In this document: piece after piece, positions 18,408-29,658 of the stretch
How positions within the stretch are numbered: position 1 is the first letter of the stretch
How the letters are laid out: every line of letters starts with the position of its first letter
Assembly: GCF_000705555.1 (NCBI RefSeq)
Contig: NZ_JMQN01000018.1
Span: forward strand, 124,001 to 188,000
DNA length: 64,000 nucleotides
Direction of reading: 5' to 3'
DNA from: Marinobacterium lacunae
GTDB lineage: Bacteria > Pseudomonadota > Gammaproteobacteria > Pseudomonadales > Balneatricaceae
The notes under the pieces: model-generated
The model's input: the letters and a program-made list of their open reading frames with translations, nothing else
The model's database searches: none
Told to the model about the DNA's origin: nothing
Position numbers and translations under genes: made by a program

Positions 18408-18907
18408 CAATCCCGCGCTCGCGCCGCTGGCTACCGATGCCGGCGCAGAGTCTGATCCTGTTTATTGTCTGGCTGTTGCTCAACAACACGCTGGCACCGG
18501 GACATATTGTACTGGGCGCCTTTCTCGCACTGGCGATCCCGATACTGGTCGCCCCCATGCAGATGGCCCAACCGCGGGTACGCAACCATCTGCTGGCACT
18601 GCGTTACACCCTGATGGTTCTCTATGACATTCTGGTCGCCAACTTCGAGGTAGCCATGCGCGTGATAGGACCGACACGCAAGCTAAAACCGGCTTTTGTG
18701 CCCATCCCGCTCGATATTGAAGGCGCCTTGCCGATTACTATTCTGGCCAGCACCATTTCTCTGACGCCCGGGACCGTCAGTGCGGAAGTGTCGGAAGACA
18801 AAAAATGGCTCTACATCCATGCGCTGCACACAACCGATGAAGCTGCTTTGGTCGCACAGATCAAGGCGCGCTACGAAGCGCCGCTGAAGGAGATATTCGG
18901 ATGCTGA
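18404..18907 (+). CDS. mrpE: Mrp antiporter subunit E
   Basis: 167-residue MrpE with two N-terminal helices (WLLLNNTLAPGHIVLGAFLA) and a cytosolic tail that carries the family signature ISLTPGTVSAEVSED. ATG 18404 overlaps the mrpD stop and follows GGAGG, which settles the start; the same frame is open about 130 codons upstream without similarity. Its last codons overlap the mrpF start. Confidence 0.93.
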   Translation: MTIPRSRRWLPMPAQSLILFIVWLLLNNTLAPGHIVLGAFLALAIPILVAPMQMAQPRVRNHLLALRYTLMVLYDILVANFEVAMRVIGPTRKLKPAFVPIPLDIEGALPITILASTISLTPGTVSAEVSEDKKWLYIHALHTTDEAALVAQIKARYEAPLKEIFGC

Positions 18908-19170
18908 GTACGACCATCATCATTGTCAGCACGCTGATCTGTATTTCGCTGATCATGAATCTGTTGCGCCTGCTCAGGGGGCCCGACCTGCCGGACCGTA
19001 TACTGGCTCTGGATACCCTCTACATCAACAGCATCGGGCTGATCCTGCTTTTCGGTCTATACAAGGGCTCTGCCCTGTATTTCGAAAGCGCTTTGCTGAT
19101 CGCCATGCTGGGCTTTGTCAGTACCGCTGCAATCTGTAAATACCTGCTTCGCGGCGACATCATCGAATAG
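18901..19170 (+). CDS. mrpF: Mrp antiporter subunit F
   Basis: 89-residue protein with three helices; RLLRGPDLPDRILALDTLYIN is the MrpF signature. ATG 18901 lies seven bases inside the end of mrpE, following AAGGAG, so translation is coupled. Confidence 0.93.
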   Translation: MLSTTIIIVSTLICISLIMNLLRLLRGPDLPDRILALDTLYINSIGLILLFGLYKGSALYFESALLIAMLGFVSTAAICKYLLRGDIIE

Positions 19171-19178
19171 GAGCGCCC

Positions 19179-19550
19179 ATGTCTATCACCGTCGAGATCA
19201 TTATCTGCGCCTTCCTGCTCATGGGAGGACTGTTCGTGCTTTTGGGCTCATTCGGCCTGTTGCGCCTGCCAGACTTCTATACCCGTCTGCACGCGCCGAC
19301 GAAGGCGACAACGCTGGGTCTGGCGGGGCTCTTGATCGGCTCCATGATCTATTTTTTTGTCGCCGAACAGCGTCTGGTGGTACATGAGCTGCTGATTACA
19401 CTGTTCCTGCTGATCACGGCCCCGGTCAGTGCCCACATGATGGCCAAAAGTGCGCTCCACCACCGAGTGAAAATGGTCAAGCACACCCAGGGCCAACAGC
19501 TGGCGAACACCGCCCGCAAGCGCCAGCCCCCTCCGTCCGACGGCGCTTGA
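19179..19550 (+). CDS. mrpG: Mrp antiporter subunit G
   Basis: 123-residue MrpG with three helices and the signature GSFGLLRLPDFYTRLHAPTKATTLG. It ends with a charged, proline-rich tail. It completes the six-gene operon, starting 9 bases after mrpF behind an AGGAG box. No obvious U-rich terminator lies in the 142 bases before galU. Confidence 0.93.
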   Translation: MSITVEIIICAFLLMGGLFVLLGSFGLLRLPDFYTRLHAPTKATTLGLAGLLIGSMIYFFVAEQRLVVHELLITLFLLITAPVSAHMMAKSALHHRVKMVKHTQGQQLANTARKRQPPPSDGA

Positions 19551-19692
19551 GCGCACGCGACCCCGCGATAAAGCCCGCCATGCGCCCCCTTTAATGCCCC
19601 TGCGGTGTTGCGCTGCAACAACACGCCATGTGTTGATAAACCGCTTTGTGTTAATGTGTTTTTAAACGGTTGATTCGAGGTACAGGGTAGAG

Positions 19693-20571
19693 ATGCTGAC
19701 TAAAGTTGTTATTCCCGTTGCCGGCCTTGGCACACGAGTTCTTCCCGCCAGCAAGGCGATCCCGAAAGAGATGCTGACAGTGGTCGACAAGCCGGTCATC
19801 CAGCATGTCGTCGAAGAAGCCATCGAAGCGGGATTCCGTGAAATCATTTTGGTAACGCGCAGTGGGAAACAGGCCATCGAGGATCATTTCGATCATCACT
19901 ATGAACTTGAGGTCGAACTCACCCGCAAGGGCAAACATGATCTGCGCGCAGCGGTTAACGACACCATTCCGGACGATGTCGAGATTGTTTCGGTTCGCCA
20001 GCCGCAGGCACTGGGCTTGGGTCATGCAGTGCTTTGTGCCGCCCATATCGTTGGCGACGATGACTTCGCCGTTATTCTGCCCGACATGATCATCGACAAT
20101 CCGGACGGCAAACGCGACCTCAGTGCCATGAGTGCCCGCTACGCCGAAAACGGCAAGGGCCAGATCATGGTCGAGTCAGTGCCGCAGGAACACGTACAGC
20201 GCTATGGTATCGTCGATTGCGGCGGTGCGAAGGTAGCCTCCGGGGAGTCCGCCGAGATCAAGGGCATGATCGAGAAGCCCAAAGCCGAAGAAGCCCCCTC
20301 AAATCTGGCCATTGTCGGACGCTATATCCTGCCAGCCCGGGTCATGAAGCTGCTCAAAGAGACCAAGCCCGGCGCCGGTGGCGAGATTCAACTGACCGAC
20401 GCACTGCTCGCGCTGACCCAGGAATCACCGCTGGAAGCCTACAATATGCGCGGCAAGATCTATGACTGCGGCAACAAGGCTGGCCTTCTTCAGGCCAACA
20501 TCGCGCTGGGCCTTCGCCATCCTGAAACGGGAGAGGCACTGCGCGAATTCATCAACGGTCTCACTCTCTGA
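19693..20571 (+). CDS. galU: UTP-glucose-1-phosphate uridylyltransferase
   Basis: 292-residue GalU making UDP-glucose from UTP and glucose-1-phosphate. The nucleotide-binding start VVIPVAGLGTRVLPASKAIPKEML, split as VVIPVAGLGTR and KAIPKEML, and the sugar-binding FIEKP-like GMIEKPKAEEAPSNLAIVG region are present at normal spacing. It heads a sugar-nucleotide cluster with pgi and a dehydrogenase-like gene, 45 bases before pgi. Confidence 0.96.
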   Translation: MLTKVVIPVAGLGTRVLPASKAIPKEMLTVVDKPVIQHVVEEAIEAGFREIILVTRSGKQAIEDHFDHHYELEVELTRKGKHDLRAAVNDTIPDDVEIVSVRQPQALGLGHAVLCAAHIVGDDDFAVILPDMIIDNPDGKRDLSAMSARYAENGKGQIMVESVPQEHVQRYGIVDCGGAKVASGESAEIKGMIEKPKAEEAPSNLAIVGRYILPARVMKLLKETKPGAGGEIQLTDALLALTQESPLEAYNMRGKIYDCGNKAGLLQANIALGLRHPETGEALREFINGLTL

Positions 20572-20616
20572 AGAGGCGGGTCGATCTGATCCCCTCCAAC
20601 CGGGCAAGGAGTTACC

Positions 20617-22248
20617 GTGAACCCTGATACTTGCTGGAGCGACCTGCGCGATGCCGCGCAATCGCTCAAATCTCGCCATCTGAGTGAACTGTTGAGCGAT
20701 CCCGGTCGGTTCGATACGCTCACCTTCGAACACGACGGCTTGCTGCTCGACCTCAGCCGCCAACGTCTGTTGCCGGAGACACTGGACCAGCTGGTCGCGC
20801 TGGCCGAGTCCTGTGAACTGCAGCAGAAGATCGATGCGTTGGTCTCGGGAGAGCCGGTCAACAGCACGGAGGGTCGTGCCGCGCTGCATACTGCCCTGCG
20901 TACCCCCGCCGGCAAGAGCCTGAATGTAAACGGGCGGGATGTAATCGCCGGCGTGCAGGCAACGCTGACCAAAATGGAATCGCTGGTTGCGACACTGCAC
21001 TCGGGGCAATGGCGTGGCTACAGTGGCGAGGCCATCGACACTGTTGTCAATATCGGGGTCGGCGGCTCCGACCTGGGCCCATTGATGACCTGCCGAGCCC
21101 TAAGCGAATACAAGCCTGACGCCGCACAAGGCATAGAGCTGCATTTCGTATCCTCAATGGATGGCAGTCAGCTGTCCGGGCTTTTGCGCACGCTGAACCC
21201 GGCGACAACCCTGTTCGTACTCTCATCGAAATCGTTTACCACGATCGATACGCTGGCCAACGCCGAAACCGCGCGGCAGTGGCTGATCGACGCCAGCGGA
21301 CTGAGTGTCGATGTCATTCTGCGTCATCACTTTATCGGCATCACCGCTCAGCCGGAGAAAGCCAGCGAGTGGGGTATCCCGAGCCAAAACCAGCTGCTGT
21401 TCTGGGACTGGACCGGCGGGCGCTACTCCATGTGGTCGGCCATCGGCCTGCCCATCGCCATCTCCATCGGCATGAACGGTTTTCGCCAACTGCTGGCCGG
21501 TGCGCACAGTATCGATAGCCATTTTCATCAGGCACCACTGCGCGAGAATCTCCCTGTTCTGTTGGCACTGGTGGGCATCTGGAATATCAACCTGCTCGAC
21601 ATTCACGCGCATGCCATCCTGCCGTACGACGGGAGACTTGCGCATCTTCCAGCCTATCTGGAACAGCTGGAGATGGAGAGCAACGGCAAAAGCGTGCGCC
21701 TGGATGGCAGCGAGACGAACGGTCACACCTGCCCAGTTCTCTGGGGAGAGATCGGCCCCAACGCACAGCACGCCTTCTATCAGTTGCTGCATCAGGGCAC
21801 CGAGTCGGTGATGTGCGATTTTATCGTGCCCGCCAAACGCTATACCGATCGCAGCACCAGCCTTCAACAGCAGCACCGTCTGGCCCTTGCCAACTGCCTC
21901 GCTCAGGCGCGGGTACTTGCACTGGGGGACAAGGCGCTGGATGAAGAGAGCGCCGCCAGCGCACCGCCCTGGAAACGTTACCGCGGCAATCAGCCCAGCA
22001 CCGTCATATTGCTTGATGAGCTGACCCCTTATGCATTGGGACAGCTTATCGCCATTTACGAGCACAAGGTTTACACCCAAGCGGTGATTTGGGGCATCAA
22101 CCCATTCGACCAGTGGGGTGTTGAACTTGGCAAGAAGATGGCAACGGCAATGCTGGACGAACTTGATAAGGCTCAGCAGTCGGATACGCTCGACAGTGCA
22201 ACTCTCGGCTTGCTGAAGCGGATCAATACCCTGCGCGAGAAAGGCTAA
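20617..22248 (+). CDS. pgi: Glucose-6-phosphate isomerase
   Basis: 543-residue cytoplasmic Pgi interconverting glucose-6-phosphate and fructose-6-phosphate. The signature GGRYSMWSAIGLPIAISIG, the IGVGGSDLGP phosphate site and GTESVMCDFIVPAK are present. The start is GTG 20617, set by AAGGAG seven bases upstream; the family N-terminus begins there. It shares the plus-strand unit with galU and the following dehydrogenase-like gene (19-base gap). Confidence 0.96.
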   Translation: MNPDTCWSDLRDAAQSLKSRHLSELLSDPGRFDTLTFEHDGLLLDLSRQRLLPETLDQLVALAESCELQQKIDALVSGEPVNSTEGRAALHTALRTPAGKSLNVNGRDVIAGVQATLTKMESLVATLHSGQWRGYSGEAIDTVVNIGVGGSDLGPLMTCRALSEYKPDAAQGIELHFVSSMDGSQLSGLLRTLNPATTLFVLSSKSFTTIDTLANAETARQWLIDASGLSVDVILRHHFIGITAQPEKASEWGIPSQNQLLFWDWTGGRYSMWSAIGLPIAISIGMNGFRQLLAGAHSIDSHFHQAPLRENLPVLLALVGIWNINLLDIHAHAILPYDGRLAHLPAYLEQLEMESNGKSVRLDGSETNGHTCPVLWGEIGPNAQHAFYQLLHQGTESVMCDFIVPAKRYTDRSTSLQQQHRLALANCLAQARVLALGDKALDEESAASAPPWKRYRGNQPSTVILLDELTPYALGQLIAIYEHKVYTQAVIWGINPFDQWGVELGKKMATAMLDELDKAQQSDTLDSATLGLLKRINTLREKG

Positions 22249-22267
22249 CCGGGAGAACGACCTGAGT

Positions 22268-23530
22268 ATGAAAATCTGTGTATGGGGTGATGAACTGGCC
22301 GGCTGGATCGCGGCGGCGCAACTGGCCAGCTATGGCAACGACATCATCAAGGCGGGATCCGCTCTGGCACCGGCTGAAAGCGCCATTCGCATCGAGCCCG
22401 GCCTGATGGCTCAGATTGAGCACAATGTCGCTGACGGTCGCATCCGCTCCAGCGAAGAGGCCGATCCCTTCTCGGCCGAGGTTCATTGGCTAGCCATAGG
22501 ACCCGGCGAACTTGACGCGGCCAGCGAGATCGTCACTCACCTTGCCGCCGTGCATCAGGGCTCACTTTTGGTGATCAACCAAAGCAACCTGGGAACCGGC
22601 GCCAGCGACGCGCTTCAGGACCGACTCGACACCGAGAAAAACCAGCATGTAGTGTATCTGCCGGATATGCTGCAGGGCGGTCAGGCCATGCGCCAGTTCG
22701 CACACCCAGAGGTGATGCTGGTCGGCTGCGAAAGCGACTCGGCCAGAACCATGTTCACCGCACTGATGCGCCCGTTTACCCGCGAAGGCACAGAGGTGCG
22801 TTTGATGAGTCGTCGCGAGGCGGAGTTCACCAAATTCGCCATCACCGGCATGCTGGCGCTTCGCCTTGGCTACATCAACGAGCTGGCAATGCTGGCCGAC
22901 CACGTGGGCGTCGACATCGAAACCGTGCGTGACGGCATGAGCACCGACCAGCGCGTGGGACCCTACTACCTGTCGCCCGGCTGCGGCTTCGGCGGACAGC
23001 ATTTCACACAGTACATCGAGGGCCTCGCCGGGCTATTGAGTAAGACCCGCGGCTCTACCCTGCTCGAAACCGTACTCAAGCAGAACGAACAGCACAAAGA
23101 ACTGCCGTTCCGCAAACTCTGGCAACACTATCACTGCGATCTGGGCGGACGTCGGATCGCCGTTTGGGGCCTCGCCTTCAAGCCGGGCGTCGCGACTGTG
23201 GAAAACGCGCCGAGCCTGCGGGTTGTCGATGCATTGCTCGCGCAGGGGGCGACTGTCCACCTGCATGACCCGGAAGCGCTGGAAGACTTCCGCTTCCACT
23301 ATGGCGATCATGAACAGCTGGTCTATTGCGATAAACCCTATGAGGCTGTGGATAACGCCGATGCGCTGCTGTTGCTGACAGCCTGGCCCGAGTACTGGTC
23401 ACCGAACTATACCGAGCTCCATCGTTTGATGCGCGAGCCGGTTATCGTCGACGGGCGCAACGTATATGATCCTCAGCTGCTGCATGACCTTGGATTTACC
23501 TACTACGGCGTGGGCCGATCCAGCCACTGA
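22268..23530 (+). CDS. UDP-glucose 6-dehydrogenase-like protein lacking catalytic residues
   Basis: 420-residue protein with the three-part fold of UDP-glucose/GDP-mannose dehydrogenases. The middle domain aligns well (EFTKFAITGMLALRLGYINEL, GVDIETVRDGM, STDQRVGPYY) as does the C-terminal domain (AVWGLAFKPG, VHLHDPEAL). However key sites are changed: the Rossmann GxGxxG is GDELAG; the PEFLREG motif is PDMLQGG; the active-site Asn is Thr 193; the GFGGSCFPKD motif is GFGGQHFTQY, so the catalytic Cys is His 245 and the Asp is Tyr 249. Lys 189 is kept. The gene is intact and sits in the galU-pgi unit, so it is probably made, but as a non-oxidising or altered protein. A true Ugd activity is doubtful. 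Confidence 0.8.
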   Translation: MKICVWGDELAGWIAAAQLASYGNDIIKAGSALAPAESAIRIEPGLMAQIEHNVADGRIRSSEEADPFSAEVHWLAIGPGELDAASEIVTHLAAVHQGSLLVINQSNLGTGASDALQDRLDTEKNQHVVYLPDMLQGGQAMRQFAHPEVMLVGCESDSARTMFTALMRPFTREGTEVRLMSRREAEFTKFAITGMLALRLGYINELAMLADHVGVDIETVRDGMSTDQRVGPYYLSPGCGFGGQHFTQYIEGLAGLLSKTRGSTLLETVLKQNEQHKELPFRKLWQHYHCDLGGRRIAVWGLAFKPGVATVENAPSLRVVDALLAQGATVHLHDPEALEDFRFHYGDHEQLVYCDKPYEAVDNADALLLLTAWPEYWSPNYTELHRLMREPVIVDGRNVYDPQLLHDLGFTYYGVGRSSH

Positions 23531-23556
23531 ACCGATCTAATTGGACCCTTTGCGGA

Positions 23557-25533
23557 TTGAACAGGCGCGACGAAAAACTGACGCCAGCGGAACTCAGCTG
23601 GCAGGACGACACCCCGGTCTCGGTGCAGTTCGACGATATCTACTTCAATAAATCGGGCGGACTGGCCGAGACCGAATACGTCTTCCTGGCCGCCAACGAC
23701 CTGCCTTCGCGCTGGCGCTCACTCGCCTCTGGCGAGCGCTTTACACTGGCCGAGACAGGCTTTGGCACGGGCCTTAATTTTCTGTGTGCCCGTAAACTTT
23801 GGCTGGATCTCGCGCCCGCGGATGCTCGGCTGCACTATATCTCCTTCGAAAAACACCCGCTGCTGCCGGAGGATCTCGCTCAAGCGCTCTCACACTGGCC
23901 CCAGTTCGCCGATGGCGCGCAGCAGCTCAAGGCGGCCTGGCCACCGCCGTTGCGGGGGCTGTATACGCTGGAGTTCGATTCAGCACGCATCACCTTGACG
24001 CTGGCCTTCGGCGATGCCGAGGACATGCTGGCCGACCTGAACGGACAGGTTGACGCCTGGTTTCTCGACGGCTTCGCCCCGTCTCGCAACCCCGGCATGT
24101 GGAGTGAACAGCTTTTCGCCGAAATTGCCGCGCACTCCCGCAAAGGCACAACCTTTTCCACCTTTACAGCTGCTGGCCTGGTGCGTCGGGGGCTGGCCTC
24201 GGTTGGATTCCACGTCACCAAACAGCCGGGATTCGGGCGCAAGCGGGAGATGCTCAACGGCTATTTCGACACCGAAGCACTGCCTGAGCAGCGCACTGCC
24301 CCCTGGATGGCCCGGCCCCAACCGATAGTAGATGCTCCCAGACACGCTATTGTGATCGGCGCAGGTATCGCCGGCTGCAGCACTGCAGCAGCACTGGCCA
24401 ATCGCGGCTGGAGAGTCGATCTGCTCGAGCGCAATGCAGCACCCGCACTAGAGGGCTCCGGTAATCCTCAGGGCGCGCTGTTTATCAAACTCCCGACGCG
24501 ACCGACCCGCCAGAGTGAGCTTCATATAGCAGGGCTTCAGTACACGGCGGCTTTAGTGCGCAGACTTACCAGCGCGCAGCCGGATATGGGGGAGCTGTGC
24601 GGGGTGCTCAGTCTTGCCCTGACAGACAAAGAGGCGGCGCACCAGCAGCAGGTGATCGAAGCGGGCCTCTATCCGAGCCAACTGGTCAGCGCGGTAACAC
24701 AACAGCAGGCCAGCACCCTTGCTGGTGTTGAGGTCAGCGCAGGTGGGCTCTATTTTCCACAGGCGGGCTGGGTATCGCCCCCCCTCTTGTGCCGGCACCT
24801 GCTGGAACATCCCAACATCCGATGTCACTTCGATACGTCCGTCACATCACTGACCCGCTGCGACTCAAGCGGGCAGTGGCGGATTAACGACGGACAGTTC
24901 AACGCACCGGTGATCATCGTCTGCAGTGCAGCCGAGGCCAGCACGCTACCTCCCCTGCAAGGCCTGCCGCTCAAGCCGATCCGTGGGCAAACCACACAGG
25001 CCCAGGCCCCGGCCATGCATAGCACACTGCAACGTGTGGTATGCGGTGAGGGTTATATCTCTCCGCCACTGGATGGACGTTACTGTTTCGGCGCCAGTTT
25101 CAAGCTGCACGATACCGATCTCGATGTCCGCGACGAAGAGCATCAAGCCAACCTCCAACTGCTCAGACGCGCCATCCCAGAACTTGCCGATACGCTGGAT
25201 ATGCAGAGCGCCGATGGCCGTGCAGCCTTCAGAGCGACTACCCCCGACTACATGCCGATTGTCGGCCCAGTGCCCGATACCGACTGGGTCGTGGAGCGTT
25301 TCGCTCGACTGAGGAAGGATTCCAACTGGCGGTTCGAACCCGGGATGCGTCACCTGCCGGGGCTGTTCATCAATGCCGGTCATGGATCTAAAGGGCTGGT
25401 CAGCTGTCCAATCAGTGCACAGCTTATCGCCTCATTGGTGGATGAGAGCCCGTTGCCCTTGTCTCAACCCGTTGTCGAGGCAGTGAGCCCGGTGCGTTTT
25501 GTGATCAAGAAACTGATCCGAAGGACGATATAA
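23557..25533 (+). CDS. mnmC: Bifunctional tRNA 5-methylaminomethyl-2-thiouridine biosynthesis protein
   Basis: 658-residue MnmC. Residues 1 to about 250 form the SAM-dependent methyltransferase (ETGFGTGLNFL, DAWFLDGFAPSRNPGMW) and the rest is the FAD-dependent oxidoreductase (AIVIGAGIAGCSTAAALANRG). It removes carboxymethyl from cmnm5s2U34 and then methylates to mnm5s2U34 in tRNAs. The start appears to be TTG 23557: no ATG or GTG fits near the family N-terminus. The gap from the previous gene is 26 bases. Confidence 0.94.
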   Translation: MNRRDEKLTPAELSWQDDTPVSVQFDDIYFNKSGGLAETEYVFLAANDLPSRWRSLASGERFTLAETGFGTGLNFLCARKLWLDLAPADARLHYISFEKHPLLPEDLAQALSHWPQFADGAQQLKAAWPPPLRGLYTLEFDSARITLTLAFGDAEDMLADLNGQVDAWFLDGFAPSRNPGMWSEQLFAEIAAHSRKGTTFSTFTAAGLVRRGLASVGFHVTKQPGFGRKREMLNGYFDTEALPEQRTAPWMARPQPIVDAPRHAIVIGAGIAGCSTAAALANRGWRVDLLERNAAPALEGSGNPQGALFIKLPTRPTRQSELHIAGLQYTAALVRRLTSAQPDMGELCGVLSLALTDKEAAHQQQVIEAGLYPSQLVSAVTQQQASTLAGVEVSAGGLYFPQAGWVSPPLLCRHLLEHPNIRCHFDTSVTSLTRCDSSGQWRINDGQFNAPVIIVCSAAEASTLPPLQGLPLKPIRGQTTQAQAPAMHSTLQRVVCGEGYISPPLDGRYCFGASFKLHDTDLDVRDEEHQANLQLLRRAIPELADTLDMQSADGRAAFRATTPDYMPIVGPVPDTDWVVERFARLRKDSNWRFEPGMRHLPGLFINAGHGSKGLVSCPISAQLIASLVDESPLPLSQPVVEAVSPVRFVIKKLIRRTI

Positions 25534-25562
25534 TATAGATAGTCCTTAAATCGAGGTTAAAT

Positions 25563-26237
25563 ATGGCGCTGGTAGTGTATGACCAGGGGTACCGTATCAA
25601 GACCCCCGTGTCGGCGCTGTTCAAGCCCAAGGGCGTTGACGCCCTGACAGAGCCGAGTCGCTCCAACTCCCTGCCCGAGAGTGACGATATCGCCCGTGAT
25701 GAAGCACGGGAGCTTGAAGACACTCTCGCCAATATCGATAACGCTCCACGGCAACAACAGCGTCGGCTGCCGGCTGCCGACACGCGGCGCAACAGCCCCA
25801 ACACCTATGGCAGCTCCGGGCTTTCAGGTACCGAGCGGCGCAAACATGGACTGACAGCCCGCCAGATCATGGTGTCGCCGGTGTATACCGCCCGAACAAC
25901 AGATACCGTGCAGAGCGCTGCTGCCAAGATGAAGGCCAACGGCATACATCACCTGGCGGTTATCGATGGCGAGGAGCATCCTATCGGGTTGCTGTCAGAC
26001 CGCGATATCGAGCCGTACGGAGATGGATCGGCGCTACCGGTGTCCCAGGTCTACCAGAGTCAGGTGATCGTCGCGGCGATGGATACAGAGCTCTCGGTAC
26101 TGGCGGCGACCTTCGTCAACTACCCGGTGCGGGCACTTCCGGTCATTGATGATGAAGAGAAAGTTATCGGTATCATTACCCGCTCCGACCTGCTCCGCCT
26201 ACTGATCAATAATGCGCGCGTAGAGAGCTGGGCCTAG
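25563..26237 (+). CDS. CBS-domain protein
   Basis: 224-residue protein. The N-terminal 95 residues are polar and probably disordered (EARELEDTLANIDNAPRQQQRR), followed by a CBS pair from about residue 98 to the end: ARQIMVSPVYTARTTDTVQSA, GLLSDRDIE, and VIGIITRSDLLRLL. CBS pairs bind adenosine nucleotides and regulate partners. The ATG follows GAGG at a normal distance. It converges with the next gene over 7 bases without a terminator. Its target is unknown. Confidence 0.85.
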   Translation: MALVVYDQGYRIKTPVSALFKPKGVDALTEPSRSNSLPESDDIARDEARELEDTLANIDNAPRQQQRRLPAADTRRNSPNTYGSSGLSGTERRKHGLTARQIMVSPVYTARTTDTVQSAAAKMKANGIHHLAVIDGEEHPIGLLSDRDIEPYGDGSALPVSQVYQSQVIVAAMDTELSVLAATFVNYPVRALPVIDDEEKVIGIITRSDLLRLLINNARVESWA

Positions 26238-26244
26238 TCAGGAT

Positions 26245-26943
26245 TTAAGATGAGCTACCGGAGCCCGGAGGCAAATGATTGTTGCCTTGCGTTCCAGTCG
26301 TGGGTGGGACTCCCGTCGTCTGGGCGCGGCTTTGGCTGTCACCTGAGAACAGTCTCGCCAAAAAGCCGAACACCCGCTTGATACCCCGCCAGAGTTTTGG
26401 CAGCACCCATATCAGGAAAAGCACGAACAGGATAAGTGCGCCGACAAACCACCAGGGATGATTCAGGGCCGTCCACAGGCCACCAATCACGACCAGATCT
26501 TCAGTGATCGATGCGGTCCAGTTAGTCACGGGTTCCGGTGAGGTGTTGATCATCACCCGCGTACCCGCCTTGAGGCCATGACTGCCCGCCGCCAGTGATC
26601 CCCCTACCAGTGCTGCTGCCAAGCCCACAGCCGGCGATATATCGCCTACCGCGCCAGCTGCCAGAGCCGCACCGGCCGGTATGCGCACGAATGTATGCAG
26701 CGTATCCCAGCCGGTATCCACGCCAGGTATCTTGTCGGCGAAGAACTCGACACAGTACATCAACCCAGCCGCCATCAGCACCAGTGGATCTGACACGATC
26801 TCGAGACCCGGAGGCAGGGTGATGTGCCCCATGTTGGATAGCACACCCAACATGAGAACTGTCGCATACAGATTGATGCCACTGGCCCACGCAACGCCCA
26901 TCGACAATGCGATCAAGCTGGTTATCTGGTCAAGCTGTTCCAC
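26245..26943 (-). CDS. DUF4126 family membrane protein
   Basis: 232-residue inner-membrane protein with about five hydrophobic segments, including a glycine-rich AGAALAAGAVGDISPAVGLAAALVGG part (read in two pieces) and a C-terminal hydrophilic tail of Gly, Thr and Ser. It matches the DUF4126 family of unknown role. The start is GTG 26943, chosen because a strong AGGAGGT lies six bases upstream. Confidence 0.8.
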   Translation of the reverse strand: MEQLDQITSLIALSMGVAWASGINLYATVLMLGVLSNMGHITLPPGLEIVSDPLVLMAAGLMYCVEFFADKIPGVDTGWDTLHTFVRIPAGAALAAGAVGDISPAVGLAAALVGGSLAAGSHGLKAGTRVMINTSPEPVTNWTASITEDLVVIGGLWTALNHPWWFVGALILFVLFLIWVLPKLWRGIKRVFGFLARLFSGDSQSRAQTTGVPPTTGTQGNNHLPPGSGSSS

Positions 26944-26996
26944 GACGACCTCCTGAGACGCTCACGCCTGCTAATCGGGCTGCTGGCACAGAATCT

Positions 26997-29569
<2,573 letters not shown>

Positions 29570-29658
29570 TCAACGGCTGTCTCAGGAGGGTATGGCTTGA
29601 GGGTAAGTAACGCTGGGCCGCTTACGTGTATCGGGACGCAAGCGGCAACTGACGAGGG

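Noticed and set aside
22268-23530. Ordinary UDP-glucose 6-dehydrogenase call
   Set aside because: Four active-site positions and the nucleotide-binding glycine motif are replaced, so the usual product name is not justified.
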